Shown: piece by piece, positions 44,030 to 58,940 of the stretch | Position numbering within the stretch: position 1 is the stretch's first letter | Layout: every line of letters starts with the position of its first letter | Origin: Xiphophorus maculatus | Taxonomy: Eukaryota > Chordata > Actinopteri > Cyprinodontiformes > Poeciliidae | Length of the DNA: 64,000 nt | NCBI RefSeq assembly: GCF_002775205.1 | Contig: NC_036456.1 | Location: forward strand, 23,945,968 to 24,009,967 | Direction: 5' to 3' | The notes under the pieces: generated by a model | Told to the model about the DNA's origin: nothing | The model's database searches: none | Seen by the model: only the letters and a program-made list of their open reading frames with translations | Translations under genes and position numbers: made by a program

Positions 44030-44250
44030 CAGGTGTCAAACTCCAGTCCTCGAGGGCCGCTGTCCTGCAGTTTTTAGATGTGCCACAAGTACAAAACACT
44101 GGAATGAAATTGCTTAATTACCTCCTCCTTGTGTAGATCAGTTCTCCAGAGCCTTAATGACCTAATTATTCTATTCAGGTGTGGTGCAGCAGAGGCACAT
44201 CTAAAAGTTGCAGGACACCGGCCCTTGAGGACTGGAGTTCGACACCCCTG
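44030..44250. mobile_element. hAT MITE private to unit 3
   Basis: CAGGTGTCAAACTCCAGTCC and GGACTGGAGTTCGACACCC are inverted ends. TGTACATCA stands on both sides (44021-44029 and 44252-44260). The homologous place in unit 5 (near 60938) has a single TTTACATCA and no insert. Confidence 0.85.
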
Positions 44251-44324
44251 GTGTACATCATCCGACCAGATTTTCCACGGGATCGGATACCAAACGGATC
44301 GGCTCTGTTTCGAGCCAAAGGCTT

Positions 44325-47300
44325 CTAGTCTGTGTGAGTCTTCATGTGATGACTTAAAATACTTCTACGACTGTAACTCTTTCCACAGGTCCCACAAGAA
44401 AAAGGCTTCTCACCAGTATGAATCCTCATGTGATCAAGTAAATTTGATTTTGTCCGGAAACCTTTTAAACAAGTATCACAAGAGAAAGGCCTCTCACCTG
44501 TGTGAATTTTCTTATGAATATTTAAACCGATTTTTTGAGAAAAACTTTTCCCACAGCTCTCACAGGAGAAAGGCCTCTCACCTGTGTGAATTCTCATGTG
44601 ACGAGCTAAAACCTGTCTTTGAATGCAACTCTTTCCACAAGTCGCACAAGAGAAAGGCTTCTCACCTGTGTGAATTCTCATATGAGCATTTAAACTGCCT
44701 CTTTCAATGAAACTCTTTCCACAGGTCCCACAAGAGAAAGGCCTCTCACCTGTGTGAATTTTCATATGAGCATTTAAACTGCCTTTTTTAGTGAAACAGT
44801 TTCCACAAGTCCCACAAGAAAAAGGCCTCTCACCTGTGTGAATTCTGATGTGATAAGTTAAACTCTGTCTTTGAATGTAACTCTTTCCACAGGTCCCACA
44901 AGAAAAAGGCTTCTCCCCTGTGTGAATTCTCATGTGAGTAGTTAAATACTTTCTTTTACTGTAACTCTTTCCACAGGTCCCACAGGAGAAAGGGCTCGCA
45001 CCTGTGTGAATTCTCATGTGATGAGTTAAACTCTGTCTATGATTGTAACTCTTTCCACAGGTCCCACAAGAGAAAGGCTTCTCATCTGTGTGAATTTTCA
45101 TATGAGCATTTAAAGTGTCTTTTCGAGTAAAACTCTTTCCACAGGTCCCACAAGAGAAAGGCTTCTCATCTGTGTGAATTTTCATATGAGCATTTAAAGT
45201 GTCTTTTCGAGTAAAACTTTTTCCACAGGTGGCACAAGAGAAAGGCTTCTCACCTGTGTGAATTCTCATGTGATGAGTTAAAAGCTTTCTTACACTGTAA
45301 CTCTTTCCACAGGTCCCACAAGAGAAAGGCTTCTCACCAGTGTGAATTTTTATATGAGTATTTAAATTGCCTTTTTCAGTGAAACTTTTTTCACAAATCC
45401 CACAAGAGAAAGGCTTCTCACCTGTGTGAATTCTCATGTGCTGAGTTAAAGTCCCTCTTTCACTGTAACTCTTTCCACAGGACCCACAGGAGAAAGGCTT
45501 CTCACCTGTGTGAATTCTCATGTGTCTCTTTAAATAGTTGGTGTCATGAAAACCTTTTCCACAGGTCACACACATGGCCAGTTTTTCACCTGTGTGAATT
45601 CTCATGTGATAAATTAAACCATGTTTTTGTCTGTAACCTTTCCCACAGGTTGAACAAGTGAAAGGTTTTACTCCTGTGTGAGTTATCATGTGTCTCATCA
45701 AGTTACTGTTTTCAGAAAAGGTTTTATCACAAATTTTACAAGAATATAATTTTTGCCCTGCGTGAGCTTTCTTGTGCTTTTTTTGTTTTGAAGTGTCAGT
45801 TCTGCCTTTCTGCTCTTTGGTTTTCTCATATTTCTCCTTTTGTTTTTGTTCTTCCTTTCTCTTTTTTCCCGGGTCTTCAGAATTGATTCCTTCCTGATTC
45901 TGGTTGTCAGTTTCTGGAGAGCCATGAGAGATGAGTTGGTTCCTCTGTAGTTCTGTTTCATTAAGAACCTCCTCCTCTTTACACCCACAACATTGTGGGA
46001 GATCTGGACAAAAAGACAAAACAAAAGCCTTTAAATGTCAATCAAACTAGAAATCCTTCACTATAATCTCTTGATGCATCAAAACAGGATTTTCTTCGGT
46101 TATTCTAAAATCGCAATCTTACAAGAATGAACATTAACTCAACCAATGAGGTTCTTCCGACCAGAATGGAACTAGATGTGAGTCAAAATATGATATTATG
46201 GACCTCCAGGTGACCAAACAAGATGGTGATAGCTTAACTTAGTGGCTTAATCTAGTGGCTTCCATTCAAATATTACAAAAAGTTTTCTTCCTCTATGTAG
46301 CTTCAGGATATATATCACATTAAAGAATGACATAAAATCTCTAAAGCAAAACTATAAAGTAATTTTTAATCTCACCCACTGATATTGTCAGACATTGCTC
46401 CACTCAGACGCTCAACACAAACTTTCAAAAGCACGACTAAATCTCAGCCTTTACTTTCCTGCAATTCGCAGCCAAATTGGTAACAGTGGGGTGATTGTTG
46501 TTAACATGCAGAAAATAATGGCAAAATGATCCTATTGAAAATATTTGACATGGATGTTGGACACTTTGGAAGATTAAATATGAAATGGACAGTGATATAA
46601 TTATTTAAAGCATTTATTTAATACACAACTTATTAAATATGTCATTACATTATTAAAATGGAAACTTAGCCGCCAATTAAGACAATTATTAAATATACAT
46701 TTAATTGTTTTGATCATTATTATTATCGCCTGGTTCCAGTTCCTGCAGTGTCACCATAAAATAATTCCCCAGTCATAGTGGAGGGCGGGGCTAACATTGA
46801 CCTTCTCTAACTTAAATTTGGGTCGTTATTCTGTCAGAATAGCTTACCTGCATTGAGTACACATGCACAATAAAAGGTCTGCAACATACAGAGGAGCTAC
46901 AGTTCAGCATATGTGACAAGATACAAGAAATATGTCAATAAATTGTTTTTAATGATAATTGGATGGATAGTAGGGCTGTTGTAAATGAATATTTTAGTAA
47001 TCGAGTAATTGGATACAATAAATTGATCAAATTAAATATTGGTAAATCTGGCATAACACCAGTGTTACTTTCAGCTATCAATATCAGTCAGCATTTTTTT
47101 GTAGTTTAGAAAATTAATCTGTAAAAATAATGTCTCACTTTCAAAGTTAACCTGAAGAAAAGTTATACAAAGATTTTAAATTATATTCAATTTAATAATA
47201 AAGAGGCAGGCTCACAAAAACACTTATAAAAAATGTCTATGCTCCATCTTTTAGTTTATGTATTCATCTTCAGTCAGTTTAATGTATGAACTCTCACCTT

Positions 47301-48557
47301 GCCCCAAACCTGTCAAGCTTTGGGTTTGAGAAAACGGGAAATGTCGGCTGGAGTTGGGGAGGAAATAGACCAGAGGACGAAAGTAAGAAAGGGGGAGCAA
47401 TACGGGATATTTACGGCACCTTCGTTCGTCACACACCGAAACTCATCGACCAGCTATGTACCGCCACGTTTGTTCAGACCGGGATGATATGAAATTTATT
47501 GTGCGGTTTGAAAACGAAAATAACGTTCATCTTTCTTTCTATTAGAACGGTTGGAACAACCGTACAGGACTCGGACTTTAGGCATTTTGATGCTGGATCA
47601 ATAAAAGTAAATGGCTGCATTCACTTCCTGCCCTCCGTCTGTATTGGGTTACGACAGCGCTACGTCATCTGATACCCAGCAATAACGTACTGATCGGTTC
47701 ATGCAGCAGAACTGAAGACTGAAAGCCTTTCTTGCGGTGGCCATCGTACTTTCTGCTACTGTATAATGTTTTCATAAGGTTTTTCCTTGTATGTTATTAT
47801 CTCGTTGGTGAAATATCTGAAGTTTTGTTCTTCTTTAGGATAGAAATGCACCACAAACCTACGAGCAAAATGTAAACGCAAAACAGGCCAAACATGGGCT
47901 TTCCATCTCCCCGCTAAAATATAAACAGAAACTTTCCCTAAGAAGGAAAGACAAAATACATCCAAACGACTTGGACTATTTCTGAGTTATTTTCAGGGGG
48001 TAATAAAGTCATGTGACAGTTTGGATTGTGTCTCTTTTGTGTTGGTTTGTCTGAATGGTTCATGAAGGGCCGTTTTCATGTGCAGCTTCATCTCAACCTC
48101 ACACAGACAAACATGAAGTGAATAAATTGACCGGTTACTTCCTTAATCTGGTTGTAGGCATAAGGGCACAAACTGTAATTGTCATATTATATGATGGATA
48201 ATAGTCCGGGTCGCAGTTTATCATTTTTAACCATTTAATATTTACAGCTGGGGCGGATTCGTCATTACAGTTTGGTGTAAAAGCTCTTTGAGTTCAGCGC
48301 TCCTTAACCAGTTTATTACTCCTTAATATACAGGATCTCCAACTTTACTCAACCTGATTAATCAGTAAAACATGAAGGTGTTTCGTACCTATCCGGTGTA
48401 AGATGATCCTCGGTATCCGGGTAAAATCCATCAGTCTGCGCTGATCCTCCATCTCTTCCTCCATCTTAACGTTGATTTCTTTCCACTCTGTGAATGTTTC
48501 TCCAGCAGGAGTTACCTGCTCGTTGATAAACTCTCTCTGAGGCGGAACTGAAGACAT
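44325..48557 (-). CDS. C2H2 zinc-finger protein 3 (17 fingers)
   Basis: Exon 1 (48557-48389) is identical in sequence to exon 1 of gene 2. Exon 2 (46003-44325) begins [20 protein letters not shown], giving 615 residues. Compared with gene 2 the acidic IKQE/ISQDEEH segment is missing and VL is joined directly to NETE-QRNQ. A Lys/Glu/Arg-rich basic stretch and seventeen C2H2 fingers follow. Fingers 7 and 8 are almost the same ([14 protein letters not shown]), an 84-bp tandem copy. The finger bodies (GTCGKSY..., GKSFTRK...) are closest to gene 4. A nuclear DNA-binding role is expected from the family. Plus-strand frames through the fingers are antisense shadows. Confidence 0.85.
46025..48380. 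other. Intron of zinc-finger gene 3
   Basis: 46025-46500 matches 62460-62922 in gene 4's intron. 46975-47110 (AGGGCTGTTGTAAATGAAT) looks like a degraded hAT remnant. 47280-47700 is CpG-enriched with a GGCAAG/GTGAGA donor on the minus strand near 47297, which could be an alternative leader exon but has no further support. Confidence 0.4.
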
Positions 48558-48644
48558 TTTCACTGGAAACACGGAAATATTTACCGAAAACACCAAACCT
48601 GTTTTCAAACTACCTTCTAAGAGGAGCTAATGCTACCTCGTGAG

Positions 48645-48740
48645 CTCCGTAGCTTTCTGTGTGTTTCACTTTGGCTGCACTGAAGAAACTGTAAACGATT
48701 TTTAGTTTCCGCTTGAATGTTCCGCTTTGAGCCTCCTCTC
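48645..48740 (-). promoter_or_regulatory. Conserved 5' flank of zinc-finger gene 3
   Basis: Third copy of the block at 34010 and 40860. Homology between units stops near its right edge. Confidence 0.45.
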
Positions 48741-48769
48741 AACATAAAGTTATATTAAATATCTTACAA

Positions 48770-49010
48770 CCAGTGTTGTATAAAGTACTGAAATCTCAGA
48801 GTCAAGTAAAAGTACAAGTACCTCTCCAAAATATGACTTTGGTAAAAGTCCAAGTCACTGACTGAAATGTTACTTGAGTTAAAGTCTTAAAGTATCTGAA
48901 ACTTCTTGTACTTAAGTATGGAAATTACTGTAAAAATGGATGTACTCAAGTAATGTAATGAAAAGTACAAGTAAAAAGTAAAACAAAGCAAATGCAGTTT
49001 GAATGACATT
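48770..49010. mobile_element. hAT-like AAGTA-rich MITE fragment
   Basis: It starts CCAGTGTTGTATAAAGTAC and continues with CTCAGAGTCAAGTAAAAGTA and CTTGTACTTAAGTATGGAAA, a well-known fish non-autonomous element. The right end is uncertain. Confidence 0.55.
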
Positions 49011-52900
<3,890 letters not shown>

Positions 52901-52904
52901 GAGA

Positions 52905-53150
52905 GTTGCCCTCCACAGGTTGCTCTCCACAGGTTGCTCTCCACAGGTTGCCCTCCACAGGTTGCTCTCCACAGGTTGCTCTCCATAGGTTGCCCTCCGC
53001 AGGTTGCTCTCCACAGGTTGCGCTCCACAGGTTGCTCTCCACAGGTTGCGCTCCACAGGTTGCTCTCCATAGGTTGCCCTCCGCAGGTTGCTCTCCACAG
53101 GTTGCTCTCCACAGGTTGCGCTCCACAGGTTGCTCTCCACAGGTTGCCCT
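52905..53150. repeat. 14-bp minisatellite, about 17 units
   Basis: Unit TTGCTCTCCACAGG with few variants (CTC/CCC, CAC/CAT/CGC). Since 14 is not a multiple of three and the unit has no stop, every frame on both strands stays open; none of these frames is a gene. Confidence 0.95.
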
Positions 53151-53550
53151 TTGCCACCAGTTTCTAGATGCAGTCAAGGTTTTTTAATGGGATCCGTTTT
53201 AGTGGCCTTAGCATCTCGTCTCTGCTTTTTGCAGATGTGATGAGGTCCTATTGGCTTCATCAGCTGTGGGCAAATAATCTTTGTCGTAGGCCTAACAAGG
53301 CGAATGCCTGAACTGGAAAAGGAGGGGCCCTTGCTGTTGCTGTTGAGCCATGTTGCATTGCTTGATAGCTAGTTGTTGCCAGGAATAAACCCAGTCCTGT
53401 TTTTTTCTTTGCAAAAGTTGTTCTCACTGTTGCTTTTGATATATTTTAAAGAAATGTTTATTGTCACAATAGAAGGAGCAAAGAGTCGGGGAGGAGACAA
53501 CAGACCAGAGGCCAGCAGCAGGACCATGATGTAGGATCTTCTCTTACCTG
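53151..53550. other. Intergenic, nothing recognised
   Basis: Between the minisatellite and the palindrome array. No feature supported. Confidence 0.4.
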
Positions 53551-53815
53551 AGAATAATTTGCTTAAGACGAGCAAATTATTACAGACACACAATTACTTA
53601 TCTTAGAGATACGTAATAATTTGCTTATTATCTTAGAGATAATTTATTTATCTCTAAGATAAGCAAATTATTACTTATTACAGATAATAATAAGCAAATT
53701 ATTACGTATCTTAGAGATACGTAATAATTTGTTTATTATCTTAGAGATAATTCACTTATCTCTAAGATAAGCAAATTATAACTTATCTTAAATATCAGTG
53801 ATAATTTGCTTATGC
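53551..53815. repeat. Interlocked palindrome array
   Basis: Two large imperfect palindromes with a 108-bp period (53613-53674 and 53721-53782) each read TAATAATTTG(C/T)TTATTATC, then a short centre, then its complement. Between them is a perfect palindrome ATTACGTATCT-TAG-AGATACGTAAT (53701-53725). CTTAGAGATA and TAAGCAAATTATTA recur throughout. It has no coding capacity. Confidence 0.85.
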
Positions 53816-55124
53816 CCTGATTTCCACACGACTCACACAAACACAACCCTAATGCGCTTCATGTAAGTGGAGCACAAAATCAACACAATGCTTATGAGCC
53901 ACACAAATGTGGACATGTTGTGTGTCTGACCCACACAAACACAAACACGCACAATGCAACACAGGCACACATATATATATTCCTACATAGCTTATTTCTT
54001 ACAAATGAAGTAAATCATAAAAATAGTAAAATAAATCCCAGCTAGTAGATATGAACGCTCCTCTTGCCGGTGCTCAGATTCTGTGTCTGTGACACCCAGA
54101 GGAGGTGAAATGATCCCATATGCCCCATTTATATTTTATTTGTAAATATTTCTGACAAACTGTTGTTGCACCAATTATTACAGTAGTTTAATTTTTAGCT
54201 TCACCGCACAGTCACATTTAGATATAGAAAAATCCATATTGGAATATTGGAATATTCCAATGTTAGCTATTGGAACAGTTAGCAGGCCATGACGGCAACA
54301 CTGTCTTTAGAAGACTGCTTGATACTGGATATTACGACATTTAATTTCTATTTACATTGAACTGAATTGGTGATTTGCTGATGCATATTGGAGCATTAAA
54401 TATTTGACCAATTCTGACATGTAGCAAGTGGTTACTGGACACTTTTGTTGTTCACACGTTGATTGATATGATTCCTTTGGAGCTGAACACAGTTCCCCGC
54501 CTGCTGCTGTTTACTCAGGATGATTTGCGTTCTCAGATCCTTTCTCAGGAATCATAAAGGTTTATGCAGGAAATTACAACACCGTCTCTGTCCTGAATTT
54601 CAAATATAGAGGCAGAGGCGAAGGATGAGACAAAGTCAGTTTTGCTTCGTTCTTTTCATATTTTTTTCAGTCACTTAAGGAACCGCAAAACTAATTTTGT
54701 GGTAAAATTCTGCAGAATTCATGTGGTTTGTTTCTAAGTCAGATCAGGATAAAAAATTCAAGCTTATGATTTTTTACTAAGTGTCCAGATGAAAAGCTAA
54801 CTGGGACTTAATGGCCAACATGGTGGAATACTTCAATAGAGGCTAAAAAGACGTTAGATAAACTGAATGCAGTTGACATAAACTTCAACTCCATGATGAT
54901 CAAAACATTTTTTTTTTTTTTGCTGATAATAAAAGAGTTAAAAAGTATTTTATTGTGATGTGATCTTCTATAAAGATCTTATCAGAAATAATTTCTTTAC
55001 CTGATGTAGAAAGATCATATGATTGTTAGAGAATAAATTCTCAGAAGGATGAAAGTTAGTCTCAGTTTGAACACAATCACACTGAAAATGTTCATGTCAA
55101 TGCAATATAATCCCGTGAGTCCAC
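53816..55124. other. Intergenic, nothing firm
   Basis: CACACAAA-rich simple sequence at 53830-53970; poly-T near 54905. The palindromic GGAATATTGGAATATTCC occurs at about 54240. No gene. Confidence 0.4.
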
Positions 55125-55908
55125 TATGAATAATTCAGCTCCTCCGGGGGAATCCCGAGGCGTTCCCAGCCCAGAGACATAGTCCCTCCAGCGTGTCCTG
55201 GGTCTTCCCCGGGGCCTCCTCCCGGTGGGACGTGCCCGGAACGCCTCACCAGGGAGGCGTCCAGGAGGCATCCTGACCAGATACCCGAGCCTCAACTGGC
55301 TCCTCTCGATGTGAAGGAGCAGCGGCTCTACTCTGAGTCCCTCCCGGATGACTGAGCTTCTCACCCTATCTCTAAGGGAGAGCCCAGACACCCTACAGAG
55401 AAAACCCATTTCGGCCGCTTGTATCCACAATCTCGTTCTTTCAGTCATGACCCAAATCTCATGACCATAGATGAGGGTGGGAACGTAGATCGACCGGTAA
55501 ATCGAGAGCTCCGCTTTTTGGCTCAGCTCTTTCTTCACCACGACGGACCGGTACAGCGCCCGCTTGACGGCAGACGCTGCGCCAATCCGCCTGTCGATCT
55601 CCAGCTCCCTTCTTCCCCCATTCGTGTACAAGATCCCAAGATACTTGAACTCCTCCACTTGGAGCAGGACACCCCCCCTGAACCGGAGAAGGCACTCTAC
55701 CCTTTTCCGGCTCAAGACCATGGCCTCGGATTTGGAGGCACTGATCCTCATCCAGGCCGCTTCACACTCGGCTGCGAACCGCTCCAGCAAGAGCTGCAGA
55801 TCACGACCTGATGAAGCCAATAGGACCACATCATCCGCAAAAAGCAGAGATGCGATCCTAAGGCCACCAAAACGGATCCCCTCAACACCTTGGTAAAAGG
55901 AGATAGGT
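55125..55908 (-). mobile_element. RTE-type LINE fragment (reverse transcriptase C-terminal half)
   Basis: An open minus-strand frame reads GIRFGGLRIASLLFADDVVL, with the catalytic FADD, then FKYLGILYTNGG, IYVPTLIYGHEIWVMTERTR and RPRGRPRTRWRDYVS. This order is typical of RTE elements of fish. Both ends are missing. The fragment abuts the Tc1-like element at 55909 without the Tc1 terminal bases, and the frame happens to run on into Tc1 sequence. This is a relic, not a host gene. Confidence 0.8.
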
Positions 55909-55938
55909 AAACACCTGGTTTTAGACCACAATAACTTA

Positions 55939-57132
55939 TTAGTATGGTGTAGGGCCTCCTTTTGCAGCCAATACAGCGTCAATTCGTCTTGGGAATGGCA
56001 TATACAAGTCCTGCACAGTGGTCAGAGGGATTTTAAGCCATTCTTCTTGCAGGATAGTGGCCAGGTCACGACGTGATGCTGGTGGAGGAAAATGTTTCCT
56101 GACTCGCTCCACCAAAACACCCCAAAGTGGCTCAATAATATTTAGATCTGGTGACTGTGCAGGCCATGGGAGATGTTCAACTTCACTTTCATGTTCATCA
56201 AACCAATCTTTCACCAGTCTCGCTGTGTGTATTGGTGCATTGTCATCCTGATACACGGCACCTCCTTCAGGATACAATGTTTGAACCATTGGATGCACAT
56301 GGTCCTCCAGAATGGTTCGGTAGTCCTTGGCAGTGACGCGCCCATCTAGCACAAGTCTGGGGCCAAGGGAATGCCATGATATGGCAGCCCAAACCATCAC
56401 TGATCCACCCCCATGCTTCACTCTGGGCATGCAACAGTCTGGGTGGTACGCTTCTTTGGGGCTTCTCCACACCGTAACTCTCCCGGATATGGGGAAAACA
56501 GTAAAGGTGGACTCATCAGAGAACAATACATGTTTCACATTGTCCACAGCCCAAGATTTGCGCTCCTTGCACCATTGAAACCAACGTTTGGCATTGGCAC
56601 GAGTGACCAAAGGTTTGGCTATAGCAGCCCGGCCGTGTATATTGACCCTGTGGAGCTACCGACGGACAGTTTGGTGGAAACAGGAGAGTTGAGGTGCACA
56701 TTTAATTCTGCCGTGATTTGGGCAGCCGTGGTTTTATGTTTTTTGGATACAATCCGGGTTAGCACCCGAACATCCCTTTCAGACAGCTTCCTCTTGCGTC
56801 CACAGTTAATCCTATTGGATGTGGTTCGTCCTTCTTGGTGGTATGCTGACATAACCCTGGATACCGTGGCTCTTGATACATCACAAAGACTTTTTAATAA
56901 TAATTCTTTATTTAATCAGGTAAACCCCGTTGAGATCTAGATCTCATTTTCAAGAGGGACCTGCTGTCTTGGTCACAGATGCGCCAGCAAGACGTGCACC
57001 AACAATTTGTCCTCTTTTGAACTCTGGTATGTCACCCATAATGTTGTGTGCATTGCAATATTTTGAGCAAAACTGGGCTCTTACCCTGCTAATTGGACCT
57101 TCACACACTGCTCTTATTGGTTCAATGTGCAA
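55939..57132 (-). pseudogene. Tc1-like transposase, disrupted
   Basis: Three broken pieces in order: an N-terminal helix-turn-helix part (57132-56950, EFKRGQIVGARLAGASVTK), a middle part (56852-56619, GRKRKLSERDVRVLTRIV) ending in a frameshift, and a long DDE part (56610-55939). The last shows the catalytic Asp in FSDESTF, the second in QDDNAPIHTA and Glu in NIIEPLWG, and ends normally. The LINE-tail insertion separates the first two pieces. No functional transposase can be made from this copy. Confidence 0.85.
56893..56961 (-). mobile_element. LINE 3' tail inserted in the Tc1 transposase
   Basis: On the minus strand GGTCCCTCTTGAAAATGAG, a GAGATCTAGATCTC palindrome, then ACGGGGTTTACCTGATTAAA and TAAAGAATTATTATT. 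This matches the short conserved 3' end of fish L2-like LINEs. The transposase reading is continuous on either side once it is ignored. Confidence 0.65.
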
Positions 57133-57226
57133 TTAATGAAGATTGGCCACCAGGCTGGTCCAATTTAGCCATGAAACCTCCCACATTAAATGAGAGGTGT
57201 ATCAGTTTCATTGTCCAACCCCTGTA

Positions 57227-58520
57227 AGTAGGGGGTGTCTCTCAGAACACCAGAAGAACAGGACAAACAATTGATGCTGAGGAGACGAGACATAGGATGA
57301 GCAAAGAGAGGTGTGTTTCAAGCTGAATACAAAGACAGGAGAAAGAATTTGATGGGGGGAGAGGAAGCAGGTTGGGTTGACCACTCAAATAGCACAGAGA
57401 CAGCTGAGGTGGCAAGTCTGATTATCCCACCAAAGAGCAGGAGGAGAAAGGTGTCTTTCAGACCAAGTACAAAGTATTGGGGGGAGAGGAAGTCTAGACC
57501 ACTAAAGAACAGCAGCCTTTCAGACTCACCAACAGTACAGGGCTGTGATAAAGAATTACAATAAGCCAATAACATCCACTCTATCTCATGACATCAAGCA
57601 CTACGACCCACAGCGGGAAGAGGTGTCAAATTCATTAACATATACAGTAAGCCCCCTCCCCCATACTCCTAATTATTCATGTTCCTATTCATAACCTGTC
57701 ATATTGCTACATTAGCTGGCTAGCATGTCGCTAGCTGCCTAGCTCAGCTAGTTTCTGTTAGCTCCCAAAAATGACTGGATTTTTAACCCTGATAGGTTTT
57801 TTAAACTGGATTCTCCCTGGGAAAGGAGGCCATAATATTAACACATTTCTAAATTCATACAATTAAATTACAAGTTTACGTTCTTCAAAGTTTCGGACAG
57901 CTCCAATGACAAAATGATCGCAATTGTGGGTAATTCTGACTTTGACTGAACTTTAGTTTGGGGAACCATAATTAAACAACCTTACCGAGAACTCAAAACA
58001 AATTTATTATTGGCATAAAATCTGTCTCAAGTGCTACTGAACAAACATACAGACATTTACAAACTTAAAGCAAGTCATGAAACAAAAACAGAAGCTACCA
58101 CTGCTGATGGACAAAAACCTTCATCAGTGTTCTTCTCTAACACGTAATTTCTCCTTTTCATGGAGCCTAAACTGTATGAATGGACATTATTTAGTTTATG
58201 TACAACTAAATGCATTTTTAAAAAACGCATTTAAAAACAAAATTTTAGGATTTTTTTTTTTTTTAGGATTTATTCATTTAGATTAAGAAACTTTTAAGAA
58301 AGTTTCTTAAAACTTTTTTAAAAAATCCTAAAATTAAGAAATTTTAGGATTTTTAGGATTGCAATACTTAAATCACACAATGTAATTTTACTTGTCTTTT
58401 AACAGAACACAATAACATAACATAGAGTTTATTATTAACATCACCAGCTTACCTGTAAATCAAAATATCTCTACTAGGAGTACAGCTACACAGCGCTCAT
58501 AAACATCAGTGTTAGCGACC
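57227..58520. other. Intergenic, unidentified G/A-rich segment and hairpins
   Basis: 57310-57570 has a 83-codon plus-strand frame with imperfect internal duplication (GGGGGGAGAGGAAG twice, about 130 bp apart). Nothing identifies a protein. 58230-58370 is a cluster of T-rich and AAGAAACTT/AAGTTTCTT inverted repeats. Confidence 0.3.
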
Positions 58521-58940
58521 GTTATCTCTTCTTCTTCTTCTTGATGAAATTTATTGGCGGTTGGCAAAAAACGTTGGGTGAGCATTACCGCCACCAACTG
58601 GTAAGGAGTGTGGACCACATGACAACACAAACAAACAAAAAAAAAACTATATCCTATTATATAACTTACTTTGTTTCAAAAAAATCAAATATAGCCTGAT
58701 ATCCTCTGCTTCCCGAGTCCTTTTGCAATAAATCAACAATATCAAATTTCATTTTCATATTACTAAGGTTTCTTATTAACTTGTTTCTCTGAAACAGATC
58801 ATTCCTGCAACTTAACATAACATGCTCCAATGTCTCATCTTCCCTGCAGTCACATTTCCCTGTCTGATGTTTCCCTATCAAAAATAGTGATCTATTTAGA
58901 CCAGTGTGTCCAATCCTAAGTCGTGATGAGAAGAACCATG
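58521..58940 (-). mobile_element. LINE 3' end with (GAA)n tail
   Basis: The frame 58881-58666 reads IGKHQTGKCDCREDETLEHV and ends in FFETK, the C-terminal Cys/His region of a fish LINE polymerase. Downstream on that strand come CCGCCAATAAATTTCATCAA and a GAAGAAGAAGA tail at 58525. 5'-truncated. Confidence 0.65.

Larger units (their letters stand above)
55909..57224 (-). mobile_element. Tc1-like DNA transposon, one end truncated
   Basis: The right terminus ends TTGTCCAACCCCTG followed by TA (57225-57226), as expected of Tc1/mariner insertion. The left terminus stops at AAACACCTGGTTTTAGACC; the outer two dozen bases of its inverted repeat are absent and the RTE fragment starts there. A LINE tail is inserted at 56893-56961. 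Confidence 0.85.

Noticed and set aside
44129-44710. 193-codon plus-strand frame with repeated Lys/Ser/His-rich units
   Set aside because: Antisense reading of the C2H2 finger exon of gene 3; finger periodicity keeps the opposite strand open. The same holds for 29965-30195, 61167-61901, 61923-62321 and 60912-61124.
53551-53815. CRISPR-like array
   Set aside because: Repeats are inverted and variable, with no regular spacers, and the genome is clearly vertebrate.
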